DNA from: Lantana camara
Taxonomy: Eukaryota; Streptophyta; Magnoliopsida; Lamiales; Verbenaceae
Direction: 5' to 3'
Assembly: GCA_037501455.1 (NCBI GenBank)
Contig: CM074862.1
Coordinates: 88,187,501 to 88,251,500 of the forward strand
Length of the DNA stretch: 64,000 bases
Under the pieces are notes generated by a model. The model saw only the letters and a list, made by a program, of their open reading frames with translations, did no database searches and was not told the origin of the DNA. This document shows positions 11,531 through 22,804 of the stretch, piece by piece (positions within the stretch are counted from its first letter, which is position 1; each line of letters opens with the position of its first letter). Made by a program: the position numbers and the translations under genes.

Positions 11531-12214
11531 TTTGTAACTAGTCTTGCTTTGTAAGCTGCAATGCTTCATTCAACTCCAAGATTTCACTTAAAGATCCACT
11601 TGCAACCTATGGGTTTGACCCCATCAGGCAAATCTACCAAGGTCCAAACTTGGTTGGAGTTCATGGAATCCATTTCGGATTTCATGGCTTCTATCTACTG
11701 TTCAGAGTCAGAATCTGAAAGTGCCTCCTCATATGTTAAAGGATCATTATCCTTTTGAGAGATCTCATGGAAGAATCTATACCATCTCTCCGGCTGTCTA
11801 GAAGTGCGTTCAGAACGTCTTAGAGGAGGATTTGTGTGTGTATCAAAATTCGTGATTGGTTGTGGTTGATCCGAAGGGGCGTTTCTCCAGTGGGTGGCGT
11901 GGGGTCACTTTGTACTTCCTCTAATTCTATGATCTTGCCTTTCTTTTCTTTAAGGAACGGTTGCTCCAGGAAGTGGCATTTCTGGAAACAACCACCTTTT
12001 GCTCAGATTGATCATAGAAGTAGTATCCTATGGATTGCTTATGATAACCTACAAAGTAGCATAATTAGAACGAGATTCTAACTTATCTCCCACTGTCCTC
12101 TTCACGTAAGCAGGACAACCCCAAATTCTCAAGTAAGAATAACTAGGGATTTTACGATGCCACATTTCATAGGGCGTTTTAGGGACTGATTTAGAGAGAA
12201 CTAGATTCAAAATC
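11531..12214 (-). pseudogene. pol: Copia B pol: integrase C-terminus to RT N-terminus, frame-broken
   Basis: Reverse-strand translation in shifting frames gives KTPYEMWHRKIPS, YLRIWGCPAYVKR, and later AYKARLVTKGFTQRPG leading into RT. These are the usual order for Copia pol between the integrase core and RT. Several stops and frameshifts are present, and a one-base shift near 12215 separates this segment from the integrase core. Confidence 0.8.
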
Positions 12215-13115
12215 TTTGCTGCGCTTTTAGGGCATAAACCCAGAAAGAAGGTGGTAAGTCAGTGAAACTCATCATGGAACGAACCATATCAAGTAGAGTT
12301 TGATTCCTTCTCTCAGAAACTCCATTTAGTTGAGGAGTTCCCGGAGGTGTCCACTGAGAGATAATCCCATTATCTTTGAGATGATTAAGGAATTCTTCAC
12401 TAAGATACTCGCCTCCTCGATCAGATCGAAGTGCTTTGATCTTGTGACCAGTTTGGTTCTCAACCTCCTTTTGAAATTCTATGAATTTCTCAAAAGCTTC
12501 AGATTTGTACTTCATTAAGTATACATAACCATACCGACTAAAGTCATCAGTAAAGGTTATGAAATACTGATGATTGTTTATTGTACTTACACTAAGCAGT
12601 CCACTAACATCAGAATGGATCAAATCCAAGACCTCAGTGGCACATTCCACAATTCCTCTAAAAGGAACTTTGGACATCTTTCCTTTGAGACAGGACTCGC
12701 AAGAAGTTAACACTTTGAGATCATTTTCAGAGAATGATCCTAAAGTGTTTATCTTGCTAATTCTTTTCTTGGAAATGTGTTTTAATCTAGCGTGCCATAA
12801 GGGAGCTGAAACTTTGTCATCTCTCTTACGTTTCATTTCTCGTTGTATATTCATAATATTGATATTCTGAGTCAGATAAAGTCCATTACTTAGAGTACCA
12901 ATGTGAACGGAAGAGTTGTTCCGTTTGATAAAGTATTTACCATTCTTAATATAAGTTTCATAACCTTCACAAGCTAAAATTGGAACTGAAATTATATTAC
13001 GAATAATGATCGGTACATAAAGGACTTTATTTAAAACTAACTCAAGGCTACCTAAATCTAATCTAATTATGCCTACAGCTCGAGCTTCAACATTTGAACC
13101 ATCACCGATCTTCAA
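12207..13115 (-). pseudogene. pol: Copia B pol: GAG-pre-integrase and integrase core
   Basis: Integrase inserts the cDNA into the genome. The segment contains the pre-integrase zinc region (LWHARLKHIS...CESCLKGKMSK) and the DDE core: Asp in IHSDVSG, Asp in LRSDRGGEYL and Glu in GVSERRNQ. All three catalytic residues are visible. The frame is open for about 300 residues and is lost near 12210 by a one-base shift. Upstream it is continuous in frame with the protease, interrupted by stops. Confidence 0.9.
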
Positions 13116-13232
13116 GACACATTCTCCTTATTTGAGTTGTTAGACTTCATTTAGCATCTGTACATCATTACAGATATGAGCTCCACAACCGGTATCAATT
13201 ACCCAAGAACTAGAATTAATAGAAAGATTTAT
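13116..13232 (-). pseudogene. pol: Copia B pol: protease remnant
   Basis: Reverse-strand translation gives SSSWVIDTGCGAHICND, with the DTG active-site triad of a retroelement aspartic protease. Two TAA codons follow, near 13140 and 13128, and a third TAA separates it from gag at 13233. The frame is the same as gag and integrase, so gag and pol were originally one polyprotein. Confidence 0.85.
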
Positions 13233-14081
13233 TTAAAAAAGAAACATACCTTTCTTTAGAGTAGCCTTGTACTCTGGGAAGTTTCTCGTCCAATGTCCCG
13301 CTTTGCCACAATGGAAGCAAATGTCCTCTTTCTGATCACGCTTCTTCTTTTGGTCCTTCCCCTTCGAAATGCCTCCAGTGGGCCTAAGGGGTTTCTTTTT
13401 CTTCTTTTGGGCTTTCTTGCCTTTACCTTTAGAAGGCCCAGAAGAGGAAGATGAAGCATTCACCATCAGAACCTTATTGTCCTTCTTGATCGTGCTTTCA
13501 GCAGTCACAAGCTGACTAATCAGCTCAGCTACAGTAGCACCAGCACGATTCATATTGAAGTTAAGGACAAATGGGTTGAAAGATGGTGGGAGCGAGGCTA
13601 GCAACAGGTCCACTGAAAGCTCATCTTTCAGTGGCATGTCCATGGAAGCAAGTTTCTCAGTAAGGGCGAGAAACTTGAGTCCATATTCATGGACACTTGA
13701 ACCTTCCCTCATTCTCAAGTGGAACAATTCCTTTGAAGTGTTATACCTTGCAACACGTTCATGAGGGCGGTAAAGTTGCTCTAAGTGGTCGTAAATCTCC
13801 CAAGCAAATTTCATAGCCTCATGTTGCCTTTGCAAGTCCAGAGACATGTTAGCCAACATAAGGCAACGGGCTTGGAGATAACCATCCTTCCACTTCTGGA
13901 TCACGTCCCCCTCGGCCCGAGTGGGAGCGTCCCCTTCGGGAGCAGGCTCCCCTTCGAAGAGAACATAAGTTCTCTTCTCAGAATCTAAAATGATTTTTAG
14001 ATTCCTCAGCCAATCAGAATAGTTGGGACCAGTCAACTTGTTTGACTCGAGGATCGATACAAGAGGGTTTTTGGTTGCCAT
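13233..14081 (-). pseudogene. gag: Copia B gag
   Basis: A 282-residue open frame starting MATKNPLVSILESNKLTG, typical of plant Copia gag, with GPNYSDWLRNLKIIL, a helical capsid region and a lysine-rich nucleocapsid. The single CCHC knuckle reads CFHCGKAGHWTRNF: the fourth ligand, expected Cys, is Phe. The gag frame ends in a TAA just after the knuckle where relatives read on into protease. It is probably non-functional because of the knuckle change and the premature stop. Confidence 0.85.
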
Positions 14082-14285
14082 TTCAAAACACGCAGAGAAT
14101 CACAGAATCTACGACCTAAATGGTAAAACAGAACACTAGTGAACATGCTGAATTATAACGATATACAAAAGATAAGGTCTTTGATCTAATGTAGCTCCCA
14201 CTGTTTTTCAAAGATCTATAATTCCCAAAGATCTAAGAGGAACACGTTTCCTAATGGGTACTAAGATCCTAGGCATTTTACCTCG

Positions 14286-14420
14286 AACCCACGACTCGCG
14301 GACATTCTAAGTAAAACCCTAGGTAGGTACAACTTACCAATTCTAACACCTTTAGAACTCTTAGTAATTGTTCTTGCATCACATATCTTTCAATATGGAC
14401 CCACGACTCATGCGACATCC
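14286..14420 (-). repeat. Leader repeats 1 and 2, Copia B
   Basis: Two copies of the CCCACGACTC(G/A)(C/T)G motif about 110 bp apart. They correspond to the first two of four copies in Copia A; copies 3 and 4 lie beyond Gypsy M at 29722 and 29826. Confidence 0.6.
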
Positions 14421-14441
14421 ATGTTTACTTAGGCGTTAAGC

Positions 14442-14446
14442 TAGAC
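14442..14446. repeat. Target-site duplication of Gypsy M
   Basis: tagac here and again at 29679-29683, flanking the two outer ends of M. The uninterrupted Copia A counterpart near 5606 reads AAGACCCATCA across the site. Confidence 0.9.
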
Positions 14447-14865
14447 TGTAGCACCCGAGCACAAGGTGCCACATCCCCCGCACCGAGACCCAACCCGAAT
14501 ATGAAATGGACGATCCATACTCGAGCTAAGTCACGGCGAACGGGGACAAACACACACGCTATGCTAGGCGGGCTAACCCTTAAACCATAAAATCAGAGTA
14601 AACATTAAGTGCGGAAGCAATAACTGGCCATAATATAGACATTGATCATTCAAGCTCCCAAAAGCTAGCCATATACATTAACAAATGCCATCAAGGCTCA
14701 AACAACAAGTACGCTCCAATCTTATTCATATACAATAATCCAATGTGCAATATGTGAGTGTAAGACGAAAATACAAAGGGCTAGAAATGAAAGGAAGACC
14801 TATGACCCGAATTCCCGCCTAGCTCCCTTGACACCTGCACAACACAACAAAAAGCCAAACGGGTT

Positions 14866-14882
14866 CAGTCCAAAAGGGACTG
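14866..14882 (-). promoter_or_regulatory. Inverted repeat near the acceptor-like site, M 3' LTR
   Basis: Perfect 6-bp arms CAGTCC and GGACTG with a 5-nt loop. On the element strand the distal arm runs into CTGAAC, about 28 nt upstream of TGTGCAG|G. Confidence 0.55.
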
Positions 14883-16021
14883 GTGGGTATAAAAGCAGGG
14901 TAATATATAGTATATGACAGTATTTAAACAATCACATGCAAGCTATAATCCCAAGTGAGGTTTTGAAGAATTTCCCAAGTGGGCGAATAGAAATCATCAA
15001 AAGGGATTATAACAATTCATTAACATTAGGTCATTATTGGCAAGGCGAGTGGGCGTGCATTATCTCCAACCAACACCTCGTGTAATTCATTAACATTCAT
15101 TCATTCATTCATTCTTTTCATGCATTTCATTCTTTCGTGCGCATTCAATAACATTTACACCTTCTTCCTCTGGGTTGGTGGCGGGTTTGCAAGGCCCACC
15201 CACCCATTCATTGACCATAAGGGGTTACATGACTCCCCAAATGGCACTCAGCTCCCTTTCCCCGCCAATCTCCTGACAAGGTCCGGTACCGCCGTTCATT
15301 AGTGGGACTAGTGTGAGGGTTTACCGTCAGCCCTTGCCTCCTCGGGTCACCACTCACACCAAGCCCCTGGGCCCCATTCAGTGCATTCATTTATTCATTC
15401 ATTTCTCGCCAAAACATTAGGTAGGATTCAAGAAATAAGGGCTTTACGTTGAAAACATTTACTCTTGAAATGACTCTATATACATATATATACTTTTGGC
15501 CGAAAACTCTTCACATTGAGGGTATATATAGGGTCATCTATTTACATAGAAGAAAAACCCACCTTAAATGGCAACAAGGAGAACACACGAGCCTCACTGA
15601 CCGGCCTCGTCTCCAACGGACTCAAAATCTGTGCAAGAAAGGTGAAGTGAGACTCAATATGACCAAATAAGACGCTCGGCAAATGTTATGATCATGATAT
15701 GAAGGTATAAAAGCTAAATTATGTTATGAAAATGTTCATGCGCACTATTAAGGAATTTAAATCATATAATCAAGCCATTCAATCATTCGTTCACTTTCAT
15801 TCAATTCATAAATTCACATTTCCAATCAAATTACTTCAAGAATTTAAATATGCGCATAGCACGTATTCTATCGCATTTACAATTAGAAAATAGACTATTA
15901 AATACATTCAATTAAATTTAGGGAATCAAATAAAACAGGAAATAGGTAACAATTAAATTCTATAATCAATTAAATCAAATAACATTTAACATTTAATAAA
16001 TATATATAAATAGATATCTCA

Positions 16022-16028
<7 letters not shown>

Positions 16029-16089
<61 letters not shown>
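16029..16089. repeat. (AT)n microsatellite, M 3' LTR
   Basis: About 30 AT units. It generates a spurious Ile-Tyr repeat reading frame on the minus strand. The other LTR has a similar run at 27655-27713. Confidence 0.95.
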
Positions 16090-16090
<1 letters not shown>

Positions 16091-16235
16091 CTAATACATA
16101 TAACTGCATGAAAATGAAATGTAACACACACAAATACATAACGTGCATTACATGCATTCATGCAAGGAAAGAAGAGAATTAAAGAAGCAGCAGCAGCAAG
16201 AGCAGTTTCACAGCAAAGCAGCAGTTTCCAGGAGT

Positions 16236-16364
16236 GATCTCCCCGCCCGGGGAGATTTTTAGAATCAAAAGTCCCCGCCCGGGGACTTCCATGCTCCGAA
16301 CCTTCTGTACTAGGGCTCCCCGACCGGGTACTTTCATGTACAAAATCTCTCCGGCCGGGGAGAT
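16236..16364 (-). repeat. GC-rich palindrome cluster, M 3' LTR
   Basis: Four motifs: ATCTCCCCGCCCGGGGAGAT, AAGTCCCCGCCCGGGGACTT, a GGCTCCCCGACCGGGTAC variant, and ATCTCTCCGGCCGGGGAGAT. The first two have perfect 9-bp arms that differ from each other yet remain complementary. The cluster lies inside the putative LTR intron. Confidence 0.8.
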
Positions 16365-18079
16365 GCAACAGAAACTAAAACGCAGCAGCAACACAGACTC
16401 AAACCCTCCCCTGTTTTTCTTGGTTAAACGCACCAGCAAGAAGGTAGCGAACTGGAGCATGAAATGCAGCAATAAAATGGCATGGAAGGCAAAAACAAAA
16501 TAGCTTTAACATACCCACAAAACTGACAGCAAAGGCAAGAAACAGCGCAGCTGTGACAGCAACTTCCATACCATAAAATAGGGCATTCCTCACGCGAAAA
16601 CAGGGCAGGTTTGATCTCAATTAATCTCAACAAGTTCAGGCCAATTAAGCTATCCAAAACGCAGCAAAACATCACAAATTCAACATGTATAACAGTTCCA
16701 CAAGAGTTCATACGAGAAAGGAAGACATACGTGGCTATTTCATGAAAAGTTCTTAAAAGCCATAAGTGAGATCTTATAAATACCTCAACTACCATGAAAT
16801 TAATGATCATAAATGAGAAGAAGACATCAAAATAGTCACTTTCAGGCTTGGAATCATTCAAATCCATTAAGAATCGAGGAAGATCAACATAAATGCTCAA
16901 AATCGGCTATATTGCAAGCTCAACCAAAAATGCATGAAACCATGATCAAATTTAGGGATGAATAGATGAAAATGACTCATATTGATTATACATAACATAT
17001 CTAAGCTTACCTTGCTGATTGGATGAGGATTGGATGAGATTTGAGCTCCAAAATCTCCAACGAAAGCTAGGTTACGGGAAGAAACTGGAGAGCAGTGACT
17101 TTGGCTGAGAGTTGTGGTTTGTGTGAGGGTTAGTTCGGTTAGTTCATAGTATATCAGGTTAGGTGGTTGAGTTAGGGTTCTATAGCCTCCAACCATGGTT
17201 AATTTGGTTAAAGATTGGATGAGATATGGCCAATTTAGTAACAAGGGGTCAGTTTCATCGCCGTTTCATTTTTCGGTTGAAGTTCGGTGATTCAAATGAC
17301 TCTGGAAAATTATAAGGCTAAGTTCACTAAACTCGAATTTTCGTTGCGAGTTCAGCGAAGTTGACGGAACTCGAATCCGAGTTCCCGAGCTCAAAATATT
17401 AAATACGGAACCAAGGGTGCGCTAAGTGCTCGTTAGCCTCCAACTTGGATTCCAAAATTCAAATTAAATCCGAAACACATGCAAATGAATCAAAAAATGC
17501 AAAAACGAGCAAATATTCATATACAAGACACGTATAAATCCAACATATTAAATTTGCACGAAATTCCGGTATCAATTTAAATAGAAACGAAGCACGTAAA
17601 TGTCACTCATACACAATGAAACAATAAAATTCATAACATTAACAAGTAATATATAATTTAATTCGTATATACCTATAATACAAGATTGCATGTACTTAAT
17701 TAAAATATAACATGCATGAAATAATTAAAATATAACATGCATGCATTAATTAATTCAATTAATGAAAAGGGACGAAATTACTTTAAATATTAATATTAAT
17801 AACTTAGGATATAATAATAATTAACATAATTAATGTTTAATATTTTTAAAATAAAAATAAATATATATATAACACATATAAATAATTATTTCGCGCAATT
17901 AAGGAGCACACAAGTTATTCACAAAAATTCAAATTCAATATTGCATATATTTAAATTAATCACTTATTTAACAATTAAACAATGAAATTTAATTATAGAA
18001 AACACTAAAAACCAATTAATTTGCGCAAATTAGTAAACACATATGTCATTTTAAAATACTGAAAAGTTGGGGCGTTACA

Positions 18080-18098
18080 ATCTCACCCCCTTAAAAAG
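18080..18098 (-). other. Polypurine tract, Gypsy M
   Basis: On the element strand it reads TTTTTAAGGGGGTGAGAT against the LTR start. Position and purine content fit the plus-strand primer. Confidence 0.8.
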
Positions 18099-18130
18099 AA
18101 TCCGTCCTTGGATTCACTAAATCGATCGAA

Positions 18131-18209
18131 CAAACAATGAGAGATTCCCCGTCTCTCACAAGCAACACGGAGAGCCCCGTCTCTCACAAACAACACTGAG
18201 AGAGAGCCC
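18131..18209 (-). repeat. GAGAGACGGGG minisatellite, first part (Gypsy M)
   Basis: Two to three units of CCCCGTCTCTCACAA-type sequence spaced about 36 bp, cut by solo LTR S at 18210. The array continues at 23172. It is the same motif as in L at 1486-1568 and the same position relative to the polypurine tract. Confidence 0.85.
18205..18209. repeat. Target-site duplication of solo LTR S
   Basis: agccc here and at 23167-23171, immediately outside the TGTAACG...CGTTACA ends. Confidence 0.9.
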
Positions 18210-18355
18210 TGTAACGCCCGAGCACGAGACGTCACATCCCCCGCACCATGACCCGACCCGTATACGAAATGGATTTCCATACACGTGTCGAATCATAGCG
18301 AACGGAGACATACACACTCGCTAAGCCAGGCGGGACTAACCTATAACTTAAACCC

Positions 18356-18380
18356 CAACAACAACAACAACAACAACAAT
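18356..18380. repeat. (AAC)n microsatellite
   Basis: About eight AAC units inside solo LTR S. It has no counterpart in the M LTRs. Confidence 0.9.
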
Positions 18381-18685
18381 CAGAGTAACAGAAAGGCGGA
18401 AGCAATCATTCATATATTATATATTGAGCTAGATGCTCTAGGTACCAACATGTAATTCATATATTGAGCTATACGCTCTATGTACCAATATTTAATGTTC
18501 AAGTAAGATACATATAGGTACCATTTACATATACGCTCCATACATAAACAAAATCCAAAGTATCAATAAAAGTAAGCGTATGAGTGTAACGAAAGAAAGG
18601 CTAGACACCATGCAAGACTCTCTCTCAGACTTGTATCCCGCCTAGCATCCCTTCCTGCAAAAACAACTGAAACAACTCCGGGTTT

Positions 18686-18700
18686 AGTCTTAGACAGACT
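18686..18700 (-). promoter_or_regulatory. Inverted repeat near the acceptor-like site, solo LTR S
   Basis: Perfect 5-bp arms AGTCT and AGACT around a 5-nt loop. On the element strand the downstream arm continues as CTAAACCC, about 28 nt before TTTTTGCAG|G. Confidence 0.5.
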
Positions 18701-19811
18701 GGTGGGTATAAAAAGATAGGCATAATATCAATATATCGCGGAATTTAAACACTTACATGCAAGTTATAATCCTTATTCGAGGTTTAGAAGCATTTTTCCC
18801 AAGTGGGAAATAAAATACAACGAATAGGATTATAACACTTCATTTCATTCATTAGGTCATTAGTGGCCCGGCGAGAGGGCGTGCATTATCTCCAACCACC
18901 ACCTCGTGTAATTCATTAATCATTCATTCATTCATTCGGTCATGCATTCTTTCTTTCGTGCACATTCATTAGATCATTCATTCGATCATTCATATACTCC
19001 TTTTTCCTCCGGGTAGGGAACGGGTTTGCAAGGCCCGAACCCTCATTCATTAATGCTAGAGGGGTACATGAATACCCAAAAGCGCGGGTCCCTTTCAGTC
19101 ACTAATCTCCTAGTGAAATCCAGGTTGCCGAAATTGTTGGAACTAGTATATGTGGATTCCCGTCAGCCCATGCTTCCCCGGTTCACCAATACACTAAGTC
19201 CCGGGCCCCCATTCATTGTGATCACTCAATCATTACTAGCCAAAACATTTTGGTAGGATATTCAAGAAAAAGGCTTTCGTTTAAAACATTTGCTCATTAC
19301 AAACTTGGTATAAATACCTATATAGGGTTTTGGCCAAAATCTTGCACATTAGGTGTTCGGGGTCATATTGTTAACTAATAGAAGAAAAACCCACCTGGTA
19401 GACAAAAAGAACCCGACAAAGCTCTCACTGCTCAACCTCGTCACCCACTAGACCAACACCTGTGTGACAAAGGTAGTGTGAGACTCAATCATGACCACAT
19501 TAGACGCTCGGCTATGCAATATCATGTTAAGGAATGCTTAAAATGCAATAATATGTTCAAATATGGTCATGAATGTTATAGAATCCAATTAAACACATAA
19601 TTCAACAAGTTTCGTTTAATATACGGTAAAACCGAATTCATTCCCGTTCATATCATTCATACTTTCATACTTGCATTCATAAGGTTATCAATATCATAAA
19701 TTAATCACAAAACATAGCTTTAATATAATCATGTGACATATAATCCACCATTACGAGCCATAAACGAGATAAAAGCAAGAAAAGAGGTTCCCCAAAGCTG
19801 CCATTTCAAAT

Positions 19812-20029
19812 AACACGGCCGTGTTGAGTTTTCAAAGGAAACGGACACGGCCGTGTCCGAGGTTTAAAAATCCCAAAATTCAAAGTCGAGAGCTTGACAC
19901 GGACGTGTTGACTTTTCAAAGGAATTGGACACGGCCGTGTCCGAGGTTAAAATCAGAAAAAATTCAAAGTCGAGAGCCCAACACGGCCGTGTCCATTTTC
20001 AGTTCAAAGCTGACACGGCCGTGTCAGCT
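19812..20029 (-). repeat. Array of ACACGGCCGTGT palindromes, solo LTR S
   Basis: Six copies at 19812-19825, 19842-19859, 19895-19911 (degenerate), 19927-19942, 19981-19992 and 20008-20029. Flanking bases also pair: one copy extends to a perfect 18-bp and one to a perfect 22-bp palindrome, and their outer arms differ. The copies sit in a loose tandem repeat of about 85 to 115 bp with the spacer TTCAAAGTCGAGAGC. Confidence 0.85.
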
Positions 20030-20779
20030 CATCATTTTGCCAAGAAAAACAGAGCGAAAGCTTTGTTTCTCGAGGGAAAAGCTTTGCAAAACAGGGGCAG
20101 CAACAAGGAAGCTCTTATACACCCTTAGACATGGTTTCAATTCATATAATTCACATATATCATGCAATCCAATCATAGAAGCAAGAATTCACCCTTAAAG
20201 TTGGCAAAAGATCACTCAAAACCAAGTTTTCATCCATGGAAGCTTCAAGCTTCAACAATGGCACATCATGTAATACTTATCCAACATGAGATTTAAGGAT
20301 ATAGAAATGATAAGGAAGTTACAAGCAACACATTCCATGCATCAACTATCACTTAAAACCAAGGAAAGATATGAAACCAAGAATTCATACCATTTGATTC
20401 ATTTTCAAACTTTTCTCATAACACAAGATTCTCTAACTTATACCAAGATACAATTGGGAGAAAATAGAGAGGAGAATGAGGGAAAAACAATCCATACCTT
20501 ACCTTGCAGAAGAAGATTGGATGAAAGTTGATCTTGAGCTTAGGGTTTGGATGATCAAACAAGGGTTTTCTTCAAGCTTCTCCTTGGCCTCTTGAGATGA
20601 TGATGATCGATGAAATGAGATGCATAAGGGACAAATGCTGATATTTAGTGATAAAATGGGTAGAATACGGGTCGGTGCAAGTCCGGTTCGTTTAGAAAAT
20701 GGTTCAAAACAAGTTATAAGGTCGAGGTTGAGGAAAGGTTTGTTGTCGAACACTACAAGAAATTCTGCATATTCCGACG

Positions 20780-21345
20780 GAAATTTCCGACGGAACAAGT
20801 CCGTCGGAATTCCATCGGAATTACCGAGGGAATTCCGATGGAATTCCGACGGAAGCGATTATTAAAAAAAAATAATAATAATTAAATAATTCCGACGGGA
20901 TTCCCCTCGGAATCCCGTCGGTATATTTAAAACATAAAATATAATAATTGTAATAAACATTTCCGACGGGATTCCGAGGGGAATCCCGTCGGTATTTTTA
21001 AAACATAAAATAAAAAAAAGAAAATTAAATAATTCCGACGGGATGATCCTCGGAATCCCGTCGGAATTTTAAAACATAAAATTTTAAAATACTAATAAAT
21101 TATTCCGACGGAATTCCGAGGGGAATCCCGTCGGTATTTTTAAAACATAAAATAAAAAAATCAAAGTTAAACACGAAATTTTAAAACACAAAATTTTAAA
21201 ATACTAATAAATTGTTCCGACGGGATTCCGAGGGGAATCCCGTCGGCATTTTGAAAACATAAAATAAAAAAATGAAAGTTAAATAAAAAAATAAAAATTT
21301 TAATATTGCCGACGGGTTACCGAGGATGTTCCCGTCGGTATTTTT
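20780..21345 (+). repeat. Sub-terminal CCGACGG inverted repeats of the CACTA-like element
   Basis: Repeated blocks of about 70 to 110 bp, each holding a partner pair such as TTCCGACGGGATTCC and GGAATCCCGTCGG that can fold into a hairpin, separated by AT-rich linkers (AAAACATAAAAT). At least six blocks are present. Sub-terminal repeats of this type bind transposase in CACTA elements. Confidence 0.85.
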
Positions 21346-21568
21346 AAATGTAAAAATACAATAAAATTTTGAAAATATGTAAAAACAGGTTATGGTTCGG
21401 TTTCGAACCCTGGACACCGTAAAATGCAATGGGGCTTCTTCACCAGTCCGGCTGACTGACATATTATGAATTTGTGAACATATTTTTTCAATAACCTATT
21501 TAATATCAAGTAGTACTTAGGGCAAACTTTCATTTCACGCCCAAATCAATTCTGTTCCAAAACCTCTT

Positions 21569-21876
21569 CGCGATTTCCCACTGAGTTTGCCCCACCTCGC
21601 CGCTGCGGCCATCGCCTGCTCCGCCAGCCTTCCTCCGCCTCAGCCCGCGTTAGGCCCCCTCCAGCACTCCCATTTTTCGCGATGTATCAGCATTCCCAGT
21701 TCAGTGTAGTAGTGGGTATCGCGATTTTTCACTGACTTTGCGCCACCTCGCCGCTGCGGCCATCGCCTGCTCCGCCAGCCTTCCTCCGCCTCAGCCCGCG
21801 TCATGCCTCCTCTAGCACTCCCATTTTTCGCGACGTATCAGCATTTCGTGCTTCCCAGTTCAGTGTAGTAGTGGGT
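21569..21876. repeat. Tandem duplication of a GC-rich unit
   Basis: Unit 1 is 21569-21719 and unit 2 is 21720-21876. Both run from CGCGATTT through CGCCGCTGCGGCCATCGCC to CAGTGTAGTAGTGGGT, with a few substitutions and a 6-bp difference near the end. The composition is unlike the surrounding DNA and resembles an untranslated first exon or promoter-proximal region. I see no protein. Confidence 0.85.
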
Positions 21877-22804
21877 CGAAGTCTGTGGGTGAAAATTGCG
21901 GGGTGGCCAGATTTTCGATTTCATTCCTTGGAAATTGCTTCAAAGGTACAGTCTTTGATATGGATTAAGCTTTCCCAGTTCTTAGATTTGGTTCTATGTT
22001 CTTTTTGCGAAATGTGAAGTGGCCTTATTGTGCAATTTGTCTGTTCAATGCATTGGTGGAAGAGTGTAGTTTCCCTTATGATATTCTAGTAATTATTTGA
22101 ATTTGATTTCTGAAGAACAACGTAGGATTAAAGATGTGATTTCTGAAGAATGCTCTTGCCACACAAAGAAGCAGTTACTAGAACTGAAGCAGGACAGCCT
22201 ATTCGAGCAACAAAGTAGCAGGTGAAATGTCAAATTTTTAATTTTTAAATGTGTATTCAGTTACAATGTATAAGATGTAGGTGTTCATTTAAAATTTAAC
22301 AGTCATTAGCTGTTCTACGTAATACTTTGTTGGATGTTGTGTTTGTTGCTGGAGAAAGCCAAAGGTAAAGGAGAGATATGATCCAGATGATGAGTTTCTA
22401 ATTAGAGTGATGGGATTTTGTTTCTGATTACAGATTATTTATAAGATTAGGTAGATGAATGCAGGGATTATATTGATTCTTAGTCTAATTGGGAGAATGT
22501 TGCAAAATTTTATTAAAATTTCTGCTATCTTGAATGTAATGCAGATTAGTTCATTCCTTACCTTTTGCAACCTTGAAAGTGGATCTACGTACTATCCTGA
22601 TCAACCTTGAAGTGCTGAAATTCGATAGGCAGCTTGAATGTTGAACATTCTTCTTTTAAGGTATTTTGGAAGAAGTGGAAATTGTTTGTTGTGGCTGCTT
22701 GTAAACTGAATTTTTGTTTATTGGTGATGCTGAAATATGTTAAGTTAACTAAAATTTGCTAAATAAATTAACTATTACAATCTGTTTAATGGATAGGTAA
22801 CGTC
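21877..22804. other. Non-coding right part of the CACTA-like insert
   Basis: About 930 bp of AT-rich DNA with several AAAGGTA(C/A) and TTGCAG/GCAG-like sites, as in a chain of small exons and introns. No frame longer than a few dozen codons is convincing. It could be a captured gene fragment or part of a degenerate CACTA transposase gene; I cannot decide. Confidence 0.3.

Larger units (their letters stand above)
14082..14446 (-). other. Copia B leader, gag-proximal part
   Basis: Untranslated leader between gag and the Gypsy M insertion. It contains two of the four leader repeats (14286-14306 and about 14397-14420, around CCCACGACTC). It ends with the TSD tagac at 14442-14446. The leader resumes at 29684; the undisturbed order is confirmed by Copia A near 5600. 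Confidence 0.75.
14447..18079 (-). repeat. 3' LTR of Gypsy M
   Basis: 3633 bp, TGTAGC...GTTACA on the plus strand. Relative to the other LTR it has a longer (AT)n and a short local duplication of an ATAACATGCATG-containing block near 17700-17750. It contains the acceptor-like site (CTG at 14835-14837 on plus), an inverted repeat at 14866-14882, palindromes at 16236-16364 and a donor-like site at 17009-17010. The short ORFs inside are not genes. Confidence 0.9.
20751..22804 (+). mobile_element. CACTA-like transposon fragment with one recognisable end
   Basis: It starts CACTACAAGAAATT, the usual plant CACTA (En/Spm) terminus, followed by sub-terminal CCGACGGAA repeats. The 3-bp target gaa precedes it (20748-20750) and occurs again at 22805-22807 where the solo LTR sequence resumes. 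I cannot find the expected TTCTTGTAGTG end near 22800, so the right terminus is deleted or rearranged. The DNA from 21.5 to 22.8 kb has a GC-rich, locally duplicated stretch but no transposase motif I can recognise. Confidence 0.7.

Noticed and set aside
15970..16503. Overlapping short ORFs in the M LTR, repeated at 27624-28127, including an Ile-Tyr repeat
   Set aside because: They lie in both LTRs, are driven by (AT)n and palindromes, and contain no recognisable domain. Presence in two copies only reflects LTR duplication.
16424..17244. Hydrophobic and other ORFs of 115 to 165 residues on the minus strand, repeated at 28048-29018
   Set aside because: LTR sequence; the frame is not preserved in solo LTR S or in R, and the composition looks like chance translation.
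21390..21425. A tRNA-like T-arm (GGTTTCGAACCCTGG) in the CACTA-like insert
   Set aside because: No matching acceptor stem, D arm or anticodon arm can be placed around it.
21540..22800. A possible host gene with small exons
   Set aside because: GC-rich exon-like sequence and splice-like sites are present, but no convincing protein can be read, and the DNA lies inside a transposon end and a solo LTR. Kept only as a possible captured fragment.
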